NCBI RefSeq assembly: GCF_000223905.1
Contig: NC_015948.1
Location: 1,116,001-1,180,000 of the forward strand
Reading direction: 5' to 3'
DNA from: Haloarcula hispanica ATCC 33960
Lineage (GTDB): Archaea > Halobacteriota > Halobacteria > Halobacteriales > Haloarculaceae
DNA: 64,000 nucleotides
The translations under genes were made by a program, and so were the position numbers. Position 1 is the stretch's first letter. Every line of letters starts with the position of its first letter. Positions 53,744 through 61,885 of the stretch are shown here, piece by piece. The notes under the pieces were generated by a model, which was not told the DNA's origin, did not search any database, and worked only from the letters and a program-made list of their open reading frames with translations.

Positions 53744-54688
53744 TCAGAGACGGCGTCGCTGGATGAGTTTCGCAGCGACACCGACGGGCACGACGACCCA
53801 CGCCGCAAGCGCCGCGGTGACCATCGGCGTGGTCAGCCCAGCTTGGGCCAGCACACTGCCGAAGCCGCCGGCGACCACGTCCACCTGTGAGAGCGCGAGC
53901 ACGCGGAAGCAGTCCACGGGGTTGAGCAGTATCGCCGCGGCGATAGCGCCGGACCCGAGGTCGAACCCCGCGACGGCCCCCAGTGCGACCAGGTCGTGCA
54001 ACAGCGCGACCCACAGCCAGATGGCGAGTGCGGCCCCGAGCGCGTGGGTTTTCGTCCGCGCGACCGTTGAGATGAGTACCGCCACGCCGAGCATCGCACA
54101 GGCGGTCAGCACCGCTGCGAGTGCGACGGCCGCGTACTGGCCGACGCTGGCGAGACCGATGTAGCGGACGGTCAGCAGCGCGCCGGGGACGAAGCCCAGC
54201 AACATTGCGCCGGACAGCACCGCCGCCCGGCCGACGGCGGTCCCGACGACGACACGGCCTTTCGTCACCGGGAGCGCGAGCATGAGTTCGAGCGACCCGC
54301 GCTCGTCCGCCCCGACGATGGCGTCGTAGCCGACCGCCAGCGCGGTCAGCGGAACGAGGTAGACGCCGAGTTCGGCGATAGTCGCGATCACCGCGTCGAA
54401 GCGACCCGGGCCGACCGAACTCGCGCCGAACTGGACAACCGCGGTGGTGAAGAGACCGAACAGCAGCGCCACGCCGAGCGCCCACCGGCTCCGCACGGCC
54501 AGCCGGTACTCTCGACGAGCGATGGTGAGCAGACTGCTGTCGGCGATCCGGGCGAGCGCCGATTCGTCGGCAGCGTCCGTGGCCGTACTTCCCTCGGTTC
54601 CGCCGTCGTGCAACCGGGTAGCCGGAGCGTCGACCGAAACGACGCCGCCGTCCGGGGTCGGATCTGTCGAGGAGTCGCCCTCGCTCAT
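53744..54688 (-). CDS. nosY: Nos ABC transporter permease
   Basis: 314 residues. A cytoplasmic N-terminus of about 70 residues (MSEGDSSTDPTPDGG...) leads to ABC-2 type helices: ALGVALLFGLFTTAVVQFGA, IAELGVYLVPLTALAVGYDAIVGADERGSLELMLALPVTKGRVVVG, and further ones to the C-terminus. Together with NosF and NosD it forms the complex needed to mature the copper-sulphide CuZ centre of NosZ. Its ATG overlaps the nosF stop (54685-54688). Last gene of the operon. Confidence 0.86.
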   Translation of the reverse strand: MSEGDSSTDPTPDGGVVSVDAPATRLHDGGTEGSTATDAADESALARIADSSLLTIARREYRLAVRSRWALGVALLFGLFTTAVVQFGASSVGPGRFDAVIATIAELGVYLVPLTALAVGYDAIVGADERGSLELMLALPVTKGRVVVGTAVGRAAVLSGAMLLGFVPGALLTVRYIGLASVGQYAAVALAAVLTACAMLGVAVLISTVARTKTHALGAALAIWLWVALLHDLVALGAVAGFDLGSGAIAAAILLNPVDCFRVLALSQVDVVAGGFGSVLAQAGLTTPMVTAALAAWVVVPVGVAAKLIQRRRL

Positions 54689-55686
54689 GCCGGCTCACCT
54701 CCGGAGTCCTCGGTCGCCGCCTCCGCAGCCGCCGCCGTGCTGTCGGAGCCGGTGTCATCGCTGTCGTCCGCCCCGACGGCCTCGTGGAACGCGGCCTCAA
54801 GGCCGGGTTCGCGGACCTCGAAGCGGTCGATGTCGTACCCCTCACCGACGGCGGTCAGCAGGTCGTAGGCGTCGGTCGGCGTAGTCCGTGCCGTCACCGC
54901 CGCGCCGGAGCGGCTGACGCTGGACACTGCCTCGTGGTCCCCGAGGTCGGTCGCCGCGTCGCTCGCAGCCGCCTCGGACGCGAGCGACAGCGACACCGTC
55001 ACCTCGTCGGCGGCGGCGCGGCGAAGCTCCTCGACCGGTCCCGCCGTCGCCACCTGTCCGTCGGCGATGATGACTGCCTCCGAGCAGAGCCGCTGAATCT
55101 CCCCGAGTGCGTGCGAAGAGAAGACGATAGTCACGTCCGTCTCGGCTGCCAGGGATTCCACGACCTCGTGGAACGCCCGGATGCCGTCGGGGTCGAGCCC
55201 TGCCGTCGGTTCGTCGAGTATCAGCACGGCCGGTTCGCCGACGAGCGCCGTGCCGAGTCCGAGCCGACGGTTCATCCCGTTGGAGTAGCCGCCGACGCGG
55301 CGGTCCGCGGCGTCCGCGAGTCCGACGGTGTGCAGGATGCGCTCGACGTGGTGTGCCCGGTCTTCCCGGGGCACCGAGCGCATCCGGGCGTGGAAGCTGA
55401 GTATCTCGCGGCCGGTCAGGCTCGGCGGGAAACCGGCGTGCTCCGGCAGGTAGCGCACTCGCTCGCGGACGGTGGTCCCGTCGGTCGGGTCCGCGCCGGC
55501 GACGGAGACGCTGCCAGCGTCCGGTCGGTTCAGCCCGACGAGCAGTTTGAACAGCGTCGTCTTGCCGGCCCCGTTCGTGCCGAACACGCCGAGGGTGGCC
55601 CCCTGTTCGACAGACAGACTCAGTCCGTCGAGCGCCTGCACGTCGCCGTACGCTTTCGATACGTCGTCGACATCAATCACGTTCAT
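54685..55686 (-). CDS. nosF: Nos ABC transporter ATP-binding protein
   Basis: 333 residues from MNVIDVDDVSKAYGDVQALDGLSL. Walker A is GTNGAGKTTLFK near residue 36, the signature GGYSNGMNRRLGLG, and Walker B AVLILDEPTAGLD. Beyond residue 220 there is an acidic, Ala-rich extension. Drives the NosDFY export machine that supports CuZ assembly. The start lies 14 bases inside the 3' end of nosD, so coupling is likely. Confidence 0.9.
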   Translation of the reverse strand: MNVIDVDDVSKAYGDVQALDGLSLSVEQGATLGVFGTNGAGKTTLFKLLVGLNRPDAGSVSVAGADPTDGTTVRERVRYLPEHAGFPPSLTGREILSFHARMRSVPREDRAHHVERILHTVGLADAADRRVGGYSNGMNRRLGLGTALVGEPAVLILDEPTAGLDPDGIRAFHEVVESLAAETDVTIVFSSHALGEIQRLCSEAVIIADGQVATAGPVEELRRAAADEVTVSLSLASEAAASDAATDLGDHEAVSSVSRSGAAVTARTTPTDAYDLLTAVGEGYDIDRFEVREPGLEAAFHEAVGADDSDDTGSDSTAAAAEAATEDSGGEPA

Positions 55687-57058
55687 AGTAGCTCCTCCAG
55701 TTCTCGTGGGGTGGTTCGGTGAGCGGGCGGGCGTCGACGACACCGGGCGACTGGACGACGGGCACGGACGACTCGGCCAGCCGAACGGCGTCGAAGGCCG
55801 GGCTACTGGCGAACACCCGCGCGGCGGGCTTTTCGGCAGTCACTTGCTGGACGGTCCCGGCCGGCTGGTAGCGGGTGTCGCCGACGCCGTCGTCGTCAAC
55901 ATCGGTCGGGTTCGCCCGGGACCAGTAGTTCCCGACGCTCTCGTTCCAGTGGACCTGGTCGCTCATCACCGCGAGCACCGGCCGGTTGTTGCGGATGAAA
56001 CTGTTCTCGGTCACGGTTCCGTCGGTGCTCCCCGCGGCGATGTGGACACCGATATCGTTGCCGACGACGAGGTTGCCGACGATGCGATTGCTGACGGAGT
56101 TGTAGACGAACAGCCCGTTCTCGTTGTCGACGAGGTGGTTGCCGCGGATGTCCGTGTCGTCGATGCTCTTGACGAGGATGCCGTGGCCGGACTGCCCGCT
56201 GTTGTTGACCGCGACGTTGTCCTCGATGACGAGGTGTTTCGACACCATCAGCGCGTACCCGACGTCGTTGTTGAAGGCGGTGTTGTCCCGCAGGTGCGAG
56301 TCGTCCGAGTACATGTAGTGGACTCCATAGCGGAGGTCCCACATCGTGTTCTCGCTGGCGTTGACGTCTTTGGCCCAGTTGAAGTACAGTCCGTCCCGGA
56401 CGGTGGTGATGTCGTTGTTCCGGATGACGCTGTCCTCGGTCTTCCAGATCTGGACGCCGTTGCCGCGTTTGGTCAACTGCGTTATCTCCTCGCGGCCGAC
56501 GATGGTGTTGTTGCGGATCTCGGCGTCGTCGACGCCGTCGAGCCAGATGCCGAAGGTCATGTCGGTCACGCGGCTGTCGCGGACGGTGACGTCGCTTCCG
56601 TTGACGAATATCGCGGCGTCGTTCGTCGCGGCGCTGTAGCCGCTGTTGCGGACCCAGAGGTCCGCCACGGTGACGCCCTGCGCTTCGACGGCGAGCACGT
56701 CGCCCTCGCCGTCGCCGTGCAGCAGCGCTGACCCGGGACCGTTCCCGGACAGCGTGACGTTCCGCGTCGTTACGACGAGAGTCTCGTCGAAGCGACCGTC
56801 AAGCGTGACGGTGTCGCCGGGGTCCGCCGCGTCGACTGCCGCCTGTGCGCTGTCGTAGGTCTCGCCGTCGACCGTTGCGGTGCCGTCGGCCGACGGGGCG
56901 GTGAACGAGTCGGTCTCGGGCACGTCGGGGTTGAAGGCGAGGTCGTCGCTGCCGGTCGGGCCGGCGCTGGCCATCCCGACAGCCACGACCGACAGCACGA
57001 GCAGGACCGCGGTAGCGACGGCGAACACGCGCTCGAAATCGTGGGACAGTGGGCTCAT
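55673..57058 (-). CDS. nosD: Nos periplasmic-type maturation protein
   Basis: 461 residues. A signal helix (RVFAVATAVLLVLSVVAVGMASAG, residues 10-33) precedes a right-handed beta-helix built of short repeats such as AEIRNNTIVGREEI, SVIRNNDITTVRDGLYF, SHLRDNTAFNNDVGYAL, LVIEDNVAVNNSGQSGHGI and TDIRGNHLVDNENGLFV (carbohydrate-binding/NosD repeats). NosD works outside the membrane and hands over material from NosFY to NosZ. Its ATG overlaps the stop of the preceding membrane-protein gene (57055-57058). Confidence 0.92.
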   Translation of the reverse strand: MSPLSHDFERVFAVATAVLLVLSVVAVGMASAGPTGSDDLAFNPDVPETDSFTAPSADGTATVDGETYDSAQAAVDAADPGDTVTLDGRFDETLVVTTRNVTLSGNGPGSALLHGDGEGDVLAVEAQGVTVADLWVRNSGYSAATNDAAIFVNGSDVTVRDSRVTDMTFGIWLDGVDDAEIRNNTIVGREEITQLTKRGNGVQIWKTEDSVIRNNDITTVRDGLYFNWAKDVNASENTMWDLRYGVHYMYSDDSHLRDNTAFNNDVGYALMVSKHLVIEDNVAVNNSGQSGHGILVKSIDDTDIRGNHLVDNENGLFVYNSVSNRIVGNLVVGNDIGVHIAAGSTDGTVTENSFIRNNRPVLAVMSDQVHWNESVGNYWSRANPTDVDDDGVGDTRYQPAGTVQQVTAEKPAARVFASSPAFDAVRLAESSVPVVQSPGVVDARPLTEPPHENWRSYYERD

Positions 57059-57855
57059 GAGTGGGTTTCTGGTTGGTCAGATTTGACCGCGGTGGTCGTG
57101 GGGCGGTGCGGGGCGTCATCCTCGTCGTCGGTGTCGCCGTCACGGCCGAGGCGGTCCCGAACGGCGTCGGGAAGCCCGGTGAGCCCGCTACGGAATCGGG
57201 CCGGGAGTTCGCTGAACGTCGCCGCCTGGTCGCGGTAGTAGTACGAAACCGCGAGCAGTCCAACGGCAGCTGCGGCCATGTACGCGCCGAGGCCGAACCG
57301 GGAGACGCTCGTGATGTTGGCGACCTGATACTGGCCCCACAGCGGCGGCGTGAAGCCGTCGACGCCCATCACCGGCGCGCCCGGGTCGAGCGTGTGGCCG
57401 GCCTGCCAGAGCCGGTACTGGATATCGGCCAGCATCACGGTGAACACCAGCACGGTGCCGCCGAACTGGTATTTCAGGCCGCGCTTGAGCTTCTCGGTAG
57501 TCGGTGCGACGGCGACGAACACCGACAGCAGTGACACGCCGATGAACGCAACGGGCCCGAGCGCCCACTCGGGCACGTCGATGGCGTTCTCCTCAACGGG
57601 GAAGTTGGGCTCGACTAACACCGGGTCGGGGAAGTAGAACCCGACGTAGTGGTTCAGCCGCGCCATCTCGATGAAATCCCCAGTCAGGTGGGGGTAGGCG
57701 TACAGGGAGACGTGCAGCGTCGTGCTCGGATACTGGACCGCGTCGACGCTGATGTGCCACATCGGGAACGCGAGCGCCGCGACGAACAGCAGCGCCGCTC
57801 CCACGGGGAGGCCCCGTCGAATCTCGCGGAAGTCGTCGATGGTGGGTCGTTGCAT
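57055..57855 (-). CDS. Multi-pass membrane protein at the nosB position
   Basis: 266 residues with four or five membrane helices: LPVGAALLFVAALAFPMWHISV near the N-terminus, VAFIGVSLLSVFVAVAPT, YQFGGTVLVFTVMLADIQYRLWQAGH, and FGLGAYMAAAAVGLLAVSYYYRD. The external loop contains conserved His residues (HVSLYAYPHLTGDFIEMARLNHYVGFYF). It lies between nosZ and nosD, exactly where clade II denitrifiers have nosB, a membrane protein of unknown function. I infer a NosB-like role from position and topology only. Confidence 0.7.
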   Translation of the reverse strand: MQRPTIDDFREIRRGLPVGAALLFVAALAFPMWHISVDAVQYPSTTLHVSLYAYPHLTGDFIEMARLNHYVGFYFPDPVLVEPNFPVEENAIDVPEWALGPVAFIGVSLLSVFVAVAPTTEKLKRGLKYQFGGTVLVFTVMLADIQYRLWQAGHTLDPGAPVMGVDGFTPPLWGQYQVANITSVSRFGLGAYMAAAAVGLLAVSYYYRDQAATFSELPARFRSGLTGLPDAVRDRLGRDGDTDDEDDAPHRPTTTAVKSDQPETHS

Positions 57856-57885
57856 GGCTGAACACCTCCGAAATGGGTTGTGTCG

Positions 57886-59868
57886 CTACCCCTCCGCCGG
57901 TTCGACGATCATCCGGCTGCGCATCTCAAGGTGCAGGGCGCTACAGAAGTACGTGCAGTAGATCCAGTACACCCCGGGGTCGTCAGCCGTGAACGTGACT
58001 TCGCGGGTGTCCTGTGGGGCCACGGCGTAGTTGATGTCGTGCTCGGGGATGGCAACGCCGTGGATGATGTCCTGTACGCCCTCGATGTTGGTCGTGGAGA
58101 GTTTCACCTCGTCGCCCTCCTGAACCGTGAAGTCCGGCAGGCCGAACTCCGAGCGCTTGGTCGTCATTTTGACGTGGACGCTGTTCTCGCCCGTGCGCTC
58201 GACGCCGGAGTCCTCCTCGGTGATGTAGGTCTCCTCGTAGTCGTCCTTGTCGTAGACCTTCTTGGCGTCTATCTTGTCCTTGTGGGCGAACACGCAGTCG
58301 TGTGGCTCGGGGTAGGCCGGGTGGTCCGCGACCAGTTCCATCTCCTCCTCGCCCTGCCCGATGTGGATGAGCTGGTCGTTGTCGGGCATAATCGGGCCGA
58401 CCGGGAGGAACCGGTCCTTGGAGAGTTTGTTGAGGCTGACGAGCCACTCCCCGTCGGGGTCGGTCGTCATCGCCTCGAGGGCCTGAATGTGCCCGGGGTT
58501 GTAGTGGACGTCCTGCTTCTCGATGATGGGGTCCTCGGACCCTTCTTCGGCCTCGACGGCCGCCTCGATGTCCCACTTGACGGCCTGTGAGTCGATGAAC
58601 AGCGACGTGTAGGCGTGTCCGTTGCCGTCGAAGGTAGTGTGTAGCGGGCCGAGTCCGACGCGTGGTCGCCCGGCGACGACATCTTCGGGGTCGGAGGAAT
58701 CGGCCAGCGCGTTCAGGTCGATCATCGTCACCGTCGGCGAGAGCTTCCCCGCGACGAAGGCGTAGTCGCCGTTCGGGCCGACCTCGACACAGTGGGGGCT
58801 TTTCGGCGTCGGAATGTACTTCACGATGGGGCGGTCGCCCTGGTTGAGCGAACTCCCCTGCGTGCCGTCGACGACGGGGATGCCGTTGACCTCCTCGTAG
58901 TTGCCGTTCTCGACGGCCTGCTCGATGGCCGGAATGTCGAACGCCTTGACGTTGTCCCGGTCGTCTTTCGTCATGCCCTGGATGTCGGTGGCCTCCTCGC
59001 TGTTGTACGCCGAGGAGATGGCCCACCGACCCTCTTTGCCGGTGTCGACGATGTCGAGGTTCCCGTCGACTTTGACCTGCCACTGGGTCTCCATCGACTC
59101 GGGGTCGACGGCGACGAACAGCGACGTGTAGTTGTCCGGGTTCTTCGCGTCGGTCCCGTCGTTGGGCAGCGGCACGCGGAACTCGCCGTTGCCCAGCACA
59201 TACTTCGTGTCCGGCGAGAGGACACAACAGCCGTGGATGGCCTGCATGTTCGGGACGTCCGTGATGGCGTCCGTCTCGAAATACGTGAGGTTCACACGGG
59301 CGATGCGGCCGTTGGCCTTGTCGTTGACGTACAGGTATTCGCCGTCGTAGTCACCGTCCGTCTCCGAGAGGTTCGGGTGGTGATTGTCACCCCAGCTATA
59401 CCCGCCGCCCTCTTCCAGCATTTCCTGAGTCCCGTCAGTGAACCCATAGCCCGACGCACAGTCGGTGTTGAACACCGGAATGCGGGTGAGCTCCCGCATC
59501 GACGGGATGCCGATGACCCGCAGTTCGCCGGAGTGGCCGCCGGACCAGAAGCCGTAGTATTCGTCGTGTTCGCCCGGTTCGACCGTGTGGCTCGCGCCGC
59601 TGCCCGAGGGTGTCGACTGGCTGCCGGCACTGCCATCGCCACCGCCGGTCAGCGCTGAACAGCCAGCGACGGACCCCATCGCACCGGCGGCGACGCCGGC
59701 CTTCATGAAGTCCCGGCGGCCGAGCGAGAGGCCGGGCAGTCCCAGCGAGAGGTCGTCGTCCGCAGTCGATTCGTCCGGAGACTCGACCTCCACCAGTACC
59801 GAGTCGAGGGTTTCTTCGTACTCTTCGAGGACTTCGTTCGGATCGCGTGGGGTTTCGTTTTTGCTCAT
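57886..59868 (-). CDS. nosZ: Nitrous oxide reductase
   Basis: Terminal reductase of denitrification, reducing N2O to N2 outside the membrane. 660 residues. A Tat motif with twin arginines R51-R52 (GRRDFMKAG) and a lipobox ending at C70 (VAGCSA) follow an unusual 50-residue acidic prefix. The beta-propeller carries CuZ histidines, e.g. DNHHPN (H163, H164), GPLHTTFDG and HDCVFAHKD. The CuA site is complete: C638-x3-C642-x3-H646-x2-M649. The 5' neighbour, one base away, encodes a blue copper protein that may be its electron donor. Confidence 0.97.
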   Translation of the reverse strand: MSKNETPRDPNEVLEEYEETLDSVLVEVESPDESTADDDLSLGLPGLSLGRRDFMKAGVAAGAMGSVAGCSALTGGGDGSAGSQSTPSGSGASHTVEPGEHDEYYGFWSGGHSGELRVIGIPSMRELTRIPVFNTDCASGYGFTDGTQEMLEEGGGYSWGDNHHPNLSETDGDYDGEYLYVNDKANGRIARVNLTYFETDAITDVPNMQAIHGCCVLSPDTKYVLGNGEFRVPLPNDGTDAKNPDNYTSLFVAVDPESMETQWQVKVDGNLDIVDTGKEGRWAISSAYNSEEATDIQGMTKDDRDNVKAFDIPAIEQAVENGNYEEVNGIPVVDGTQGSSLNQGDRPIVKYIPTPKSPHCVEVGPNGDYAFVAGKLSPTVTMIDLNALADSSDPEDVVAGRPRVGLGPLHTTFDGNGHAYTSLFIDSQAVKWDIEAAVEAEEGSEDPIIEKQDVHYNPGHIQALEAMTTDPDGEWLVSLNKLSKDRFLPVGPIMPDNDQLIHIGQGEEEMELVADHPAYPEPHDCVFAHKDKIDAKKVYDKDDYEETYITEEDSGVERTGENSVHVKMTTKRSEFGLPDFTVQEGDEVKLSTTNIEGVQDIIHGVAIPEHDINYAVAPQDTREVTFTADDPGVYWIYCTYFCSALHLEMRSRMIVEPAEG

Positions 59869-59869
59869 A

Positions 59870-60382
59870 TCAGACCACCTTGATTGTGCCGACCATCCCG
59901 TTCATCTCGTGGGGGATGCAGTAGTACTCGTAGGTCCCCGTCGTCTCCAGCGTGACCTCGTAGCTCTCGCCTTTCGGAATGTTGCCTTCCTGCCCGTTAC
60001 TGTAGCCGTCTTTCGCGGCCTGCAGGGAGTCGAACCCGCCGGACGCGAAGTAGTCCGCGCCGTCGGGGATCTCCTCCTCGTAGGCCGTCACCGTGTGGCC
60101 GATGCTGCCGACGTTCTCGAACGTGACCGTCGTGCCTGCCTCGACCTGGATTTTCTTCGGCTCGTATGCCAGTTCGTCCGTCATTTCGACGGTGCTCGTC
60201 TCGGTCCATTCGGACCCGCTCCCGCCGTCACTGGACTCGGTCTCGCCGCCGTCTGATCCGTCACCGCCGCTACCTGAGTCGCCGTCACCGCTACTGTCGG
60301 AGCCGCCGCCCGATGAACAGCCAGCTAGCGCGACTCCAGCCGCGAGACCCAGACCGCGAACGAATGTTCTACGCGTTTCCAT
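59870..60382 (-). CDS. Halocyanin-like blue copper protein (Tat lipoprotein)
   Basis: 170 residues. TRRTFVRGLGLAAGVALAGC is a Tat lipoprotein signal with R4-R5 and lipidated C22, followed by a Ser/Gly/Asp-rich tether (residues 23-60). The cupredoxin domain has copper ligands H96 (IGHT), C155, H158 and M163 (CIPHEMNGM). Probably delivers electrons from the membrane chain to NosZ; it heads the nos operon, one base before nosZ. Confidence 0.92.
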   Translation of the reverse strand: METRRTFVRGLGLAAGVALAGCSSGGGSDSSGDGDSGSGGDGSDGGETESSDGGSGSEWTETSTVEMTDELAYEPKKIQVEAGTTVTFENVGSIGHTVTAYEEEIPDGADYFASGGFDSLQAAKDGYSNGQEGNIPKGESYEVTLETTGTYEYYCIPHEMNGMVGTIKVV

Positions 60383-60416
60383 GGTAGCTCACGGCTGCAA
60401 CTCGAAGACCAACCTG

Positions 60417-60424
60417 TATATATA
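60417..60424 (-). promoter_or_regulatory. TATA box of the nos operon
   Basis: TATATATA, centred 39 bases upstream of the first ATG, giving a leader of about 12 bases. Confidence 0.6.
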
Positions 60425-60454
60425 GGGAACCGCACTCTCATCTCGCAGGAAGCG

Positions 60455-60472
60455 GGGCGAATATGTTCGCCC
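60455..60472. promoter_or_regulatory. Inverted repeat upstream of the nos promoter (NarO-like site)
   Basis: GGGCGAA-TATG-TTCGCCC, perfect 7-base arms, about 40 bases upstream of the TATA box on the minus strand. It contains CGAA-N4-TTCG, which I recall as the motif required for NarO-dependent anaerobic induction of denitrification genes in Haloferax. Confidence 0.6.
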
Positions 60473-60624
60473 GGAGATAGTGAATGGTGTCCTCTCGTGA
60501 CGGTTGCCGCGGAATACAACGACTGTGTACTCGTCTCAGTACTCCTCAAGTTGGGAGGGTGTGCCGGCGTCCAGTTCACCGCGCTTCAGTGACGCCTACA
60601 CCTGTCTGCCAGAGAGCCGCCCGT

Positions 60625-61350
60625 TCAGCTGTCCACAGATTCCTGTAACCGCGCGAGACTGGTCAACACCGGATACGTCCAGAGTTGCTCTTCGTACATG
60701 TACGTACAGAACTCGTGTGTCTCGAACCGGTAGACGCTTGAGTGGAGCTGGTCCTGGCGCTCCTGTAGAAGCGCAGTAACGTCACTCTGGAACGTCTCGC
60801 GATACCACTCGGGCACGACTGTGCTGTCGAGCGTCTCGATGATCTCCTGCAGACTGCTGCGGTACTCCAGCATCGACTCCTGTTCGATTTTGACAGCGCG
60901 GTCCAGCGAGGTCCGTTCGTCGATTGCTTGCTCGGTCGCTGCCACCAGCGAGCGTTTGAGCGGCGGCGAGAACCCGACGTTCGTCTCGGGGTGAAACAGC
61001 GCTGCGTAGTCCGGCCCAAACTCGATAGCGACGTTCTCGACCAGCGATTCGTCGTACACTGACTCGTAGTGGTCGACAGCCAGCACCGTGTCGGCGTAGG
61101 CGTCCCGTAGCGCTTCGACGGGGTCTGATGCGGACTGTCGACCTCGCGCACCGACGGGGGAGGAGGGCTGGTCGGCGGGGTCGACGGCACGCAGGCGCTG
61201 GAGGAAGTCTTCGAGACCATTTTGCTCGGCCGCAAGCTCCGTATGCTCCACGTCAAGCACGGAGAGAGCCGTCTCTATCGGCTCGAGAATGTGGTCTCGC
61301 CATGTATGCAGGAACCACTGCGTGCCGTCCTGCGCAGGCGTCGTTGACAT
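60625..61350 (-). CDS. Haloarchaeal coiled-coil protein of unknown function
   Basis: 241 residues, helical and soluble: WFLHTWRDHILEPIETALSVLDVEHTELAAEQNGLEDFLQRLRAV, then DAYADTVLAVDHYESVYDESLVENVAIEFGPDYAALF. A haloarchaeal-only family (possibly the DUF7260 type; not verified). The promoter (TTATTG near 61380) lies about 30 bases before the ATG. It is not obviously part of the nos operon, from which it is separated by 240 bases. Confidence 0.68.
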   Translation of the reverse strand: MSTTPAQDGTQWFLHTWRDHILEPIETALSVLDVEHTELAAEQNGLEDFLQRLRAVDPADQPSSPVGARGRQSASDPVEALRDAYADTVLAVDHYESVYDESLVENVAIEFGPDYAALFHPETNVGFSPPLKRSLVAATEQAIDERTSLDRAVKIEQESMLEYRSSLQEIIETLDSTVVPEWYRETFQSDVTALLQERQDQLHSSVYRFETHEFCTYMYEEQLWTYPVLTSLARLQESVDS

Positions 61351-61885
61351 ACTAGTGTCTCGTTCAGTAACAACAATAAGTGTTTTAGTTACCGGACAAC
61401 ACCCCCGTGTTCTGGACGACTATTTATATATCCTTGTCGGCTAGCACCACCGTCTCCGGGACCCATCGTGCGGTTTCGATCTAGCAGCGATTACGGTACT
61501 GTAGAACAGCAGCAGATTCTATCAGAGGTAACTATATCTGTATTCATCATTTCTGGATAGAAAAACAGACTATATTAGAGACGATCCCGAACTTTCAATC
61601 TAGAAGTGCGATATACGATATTGAAATTGATATCTTAAGGATAAATAACTCGTTAGTAGGTGCAAATTGACCGTCAATCTGAACGCCTCGATAAGACAGC
61701 GCCCTACGGCTCACAGCACAGACACACTCACAGCTCGGCTGTTACCGATTCTGTCCGCAATGAGTCGGACGGTCATACTGTGCGTGGCATTACTCCCTGT
61801 CGGTCGGTAGCGTCCAAGCGGGTGTTCCGGTCGCTCATCGCTCACATCCGGGTTTTTAAATAATGACGGCAACTCTACTGGGGTA
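61351..61885. other. 535-base AT-rich intergenic region
   Basis: Holds the promoters of the two divergent genes. The central part (61480-61660) is very AT-rich with repeated GATAT words around 61610-61640. The only frame of note (61660-61863) has no haloarchaeal character. No tRNA or insertion sequence was recognised. Confidence 0.6.
61853..61862 (+). promoter_or_regulatory. TATA box of the IclR gene, leaderless start
   Basis: TTTTTAAATA centred 29 bases before the ATG at 61886. Confidence 0.6.

Noticed and set aside
61660-61863. 67-codon frame in the gap before the IclR gene
   Set aside because: Not acidic, rich in Ser/Arg/His, and overlaps the IclR promoter.
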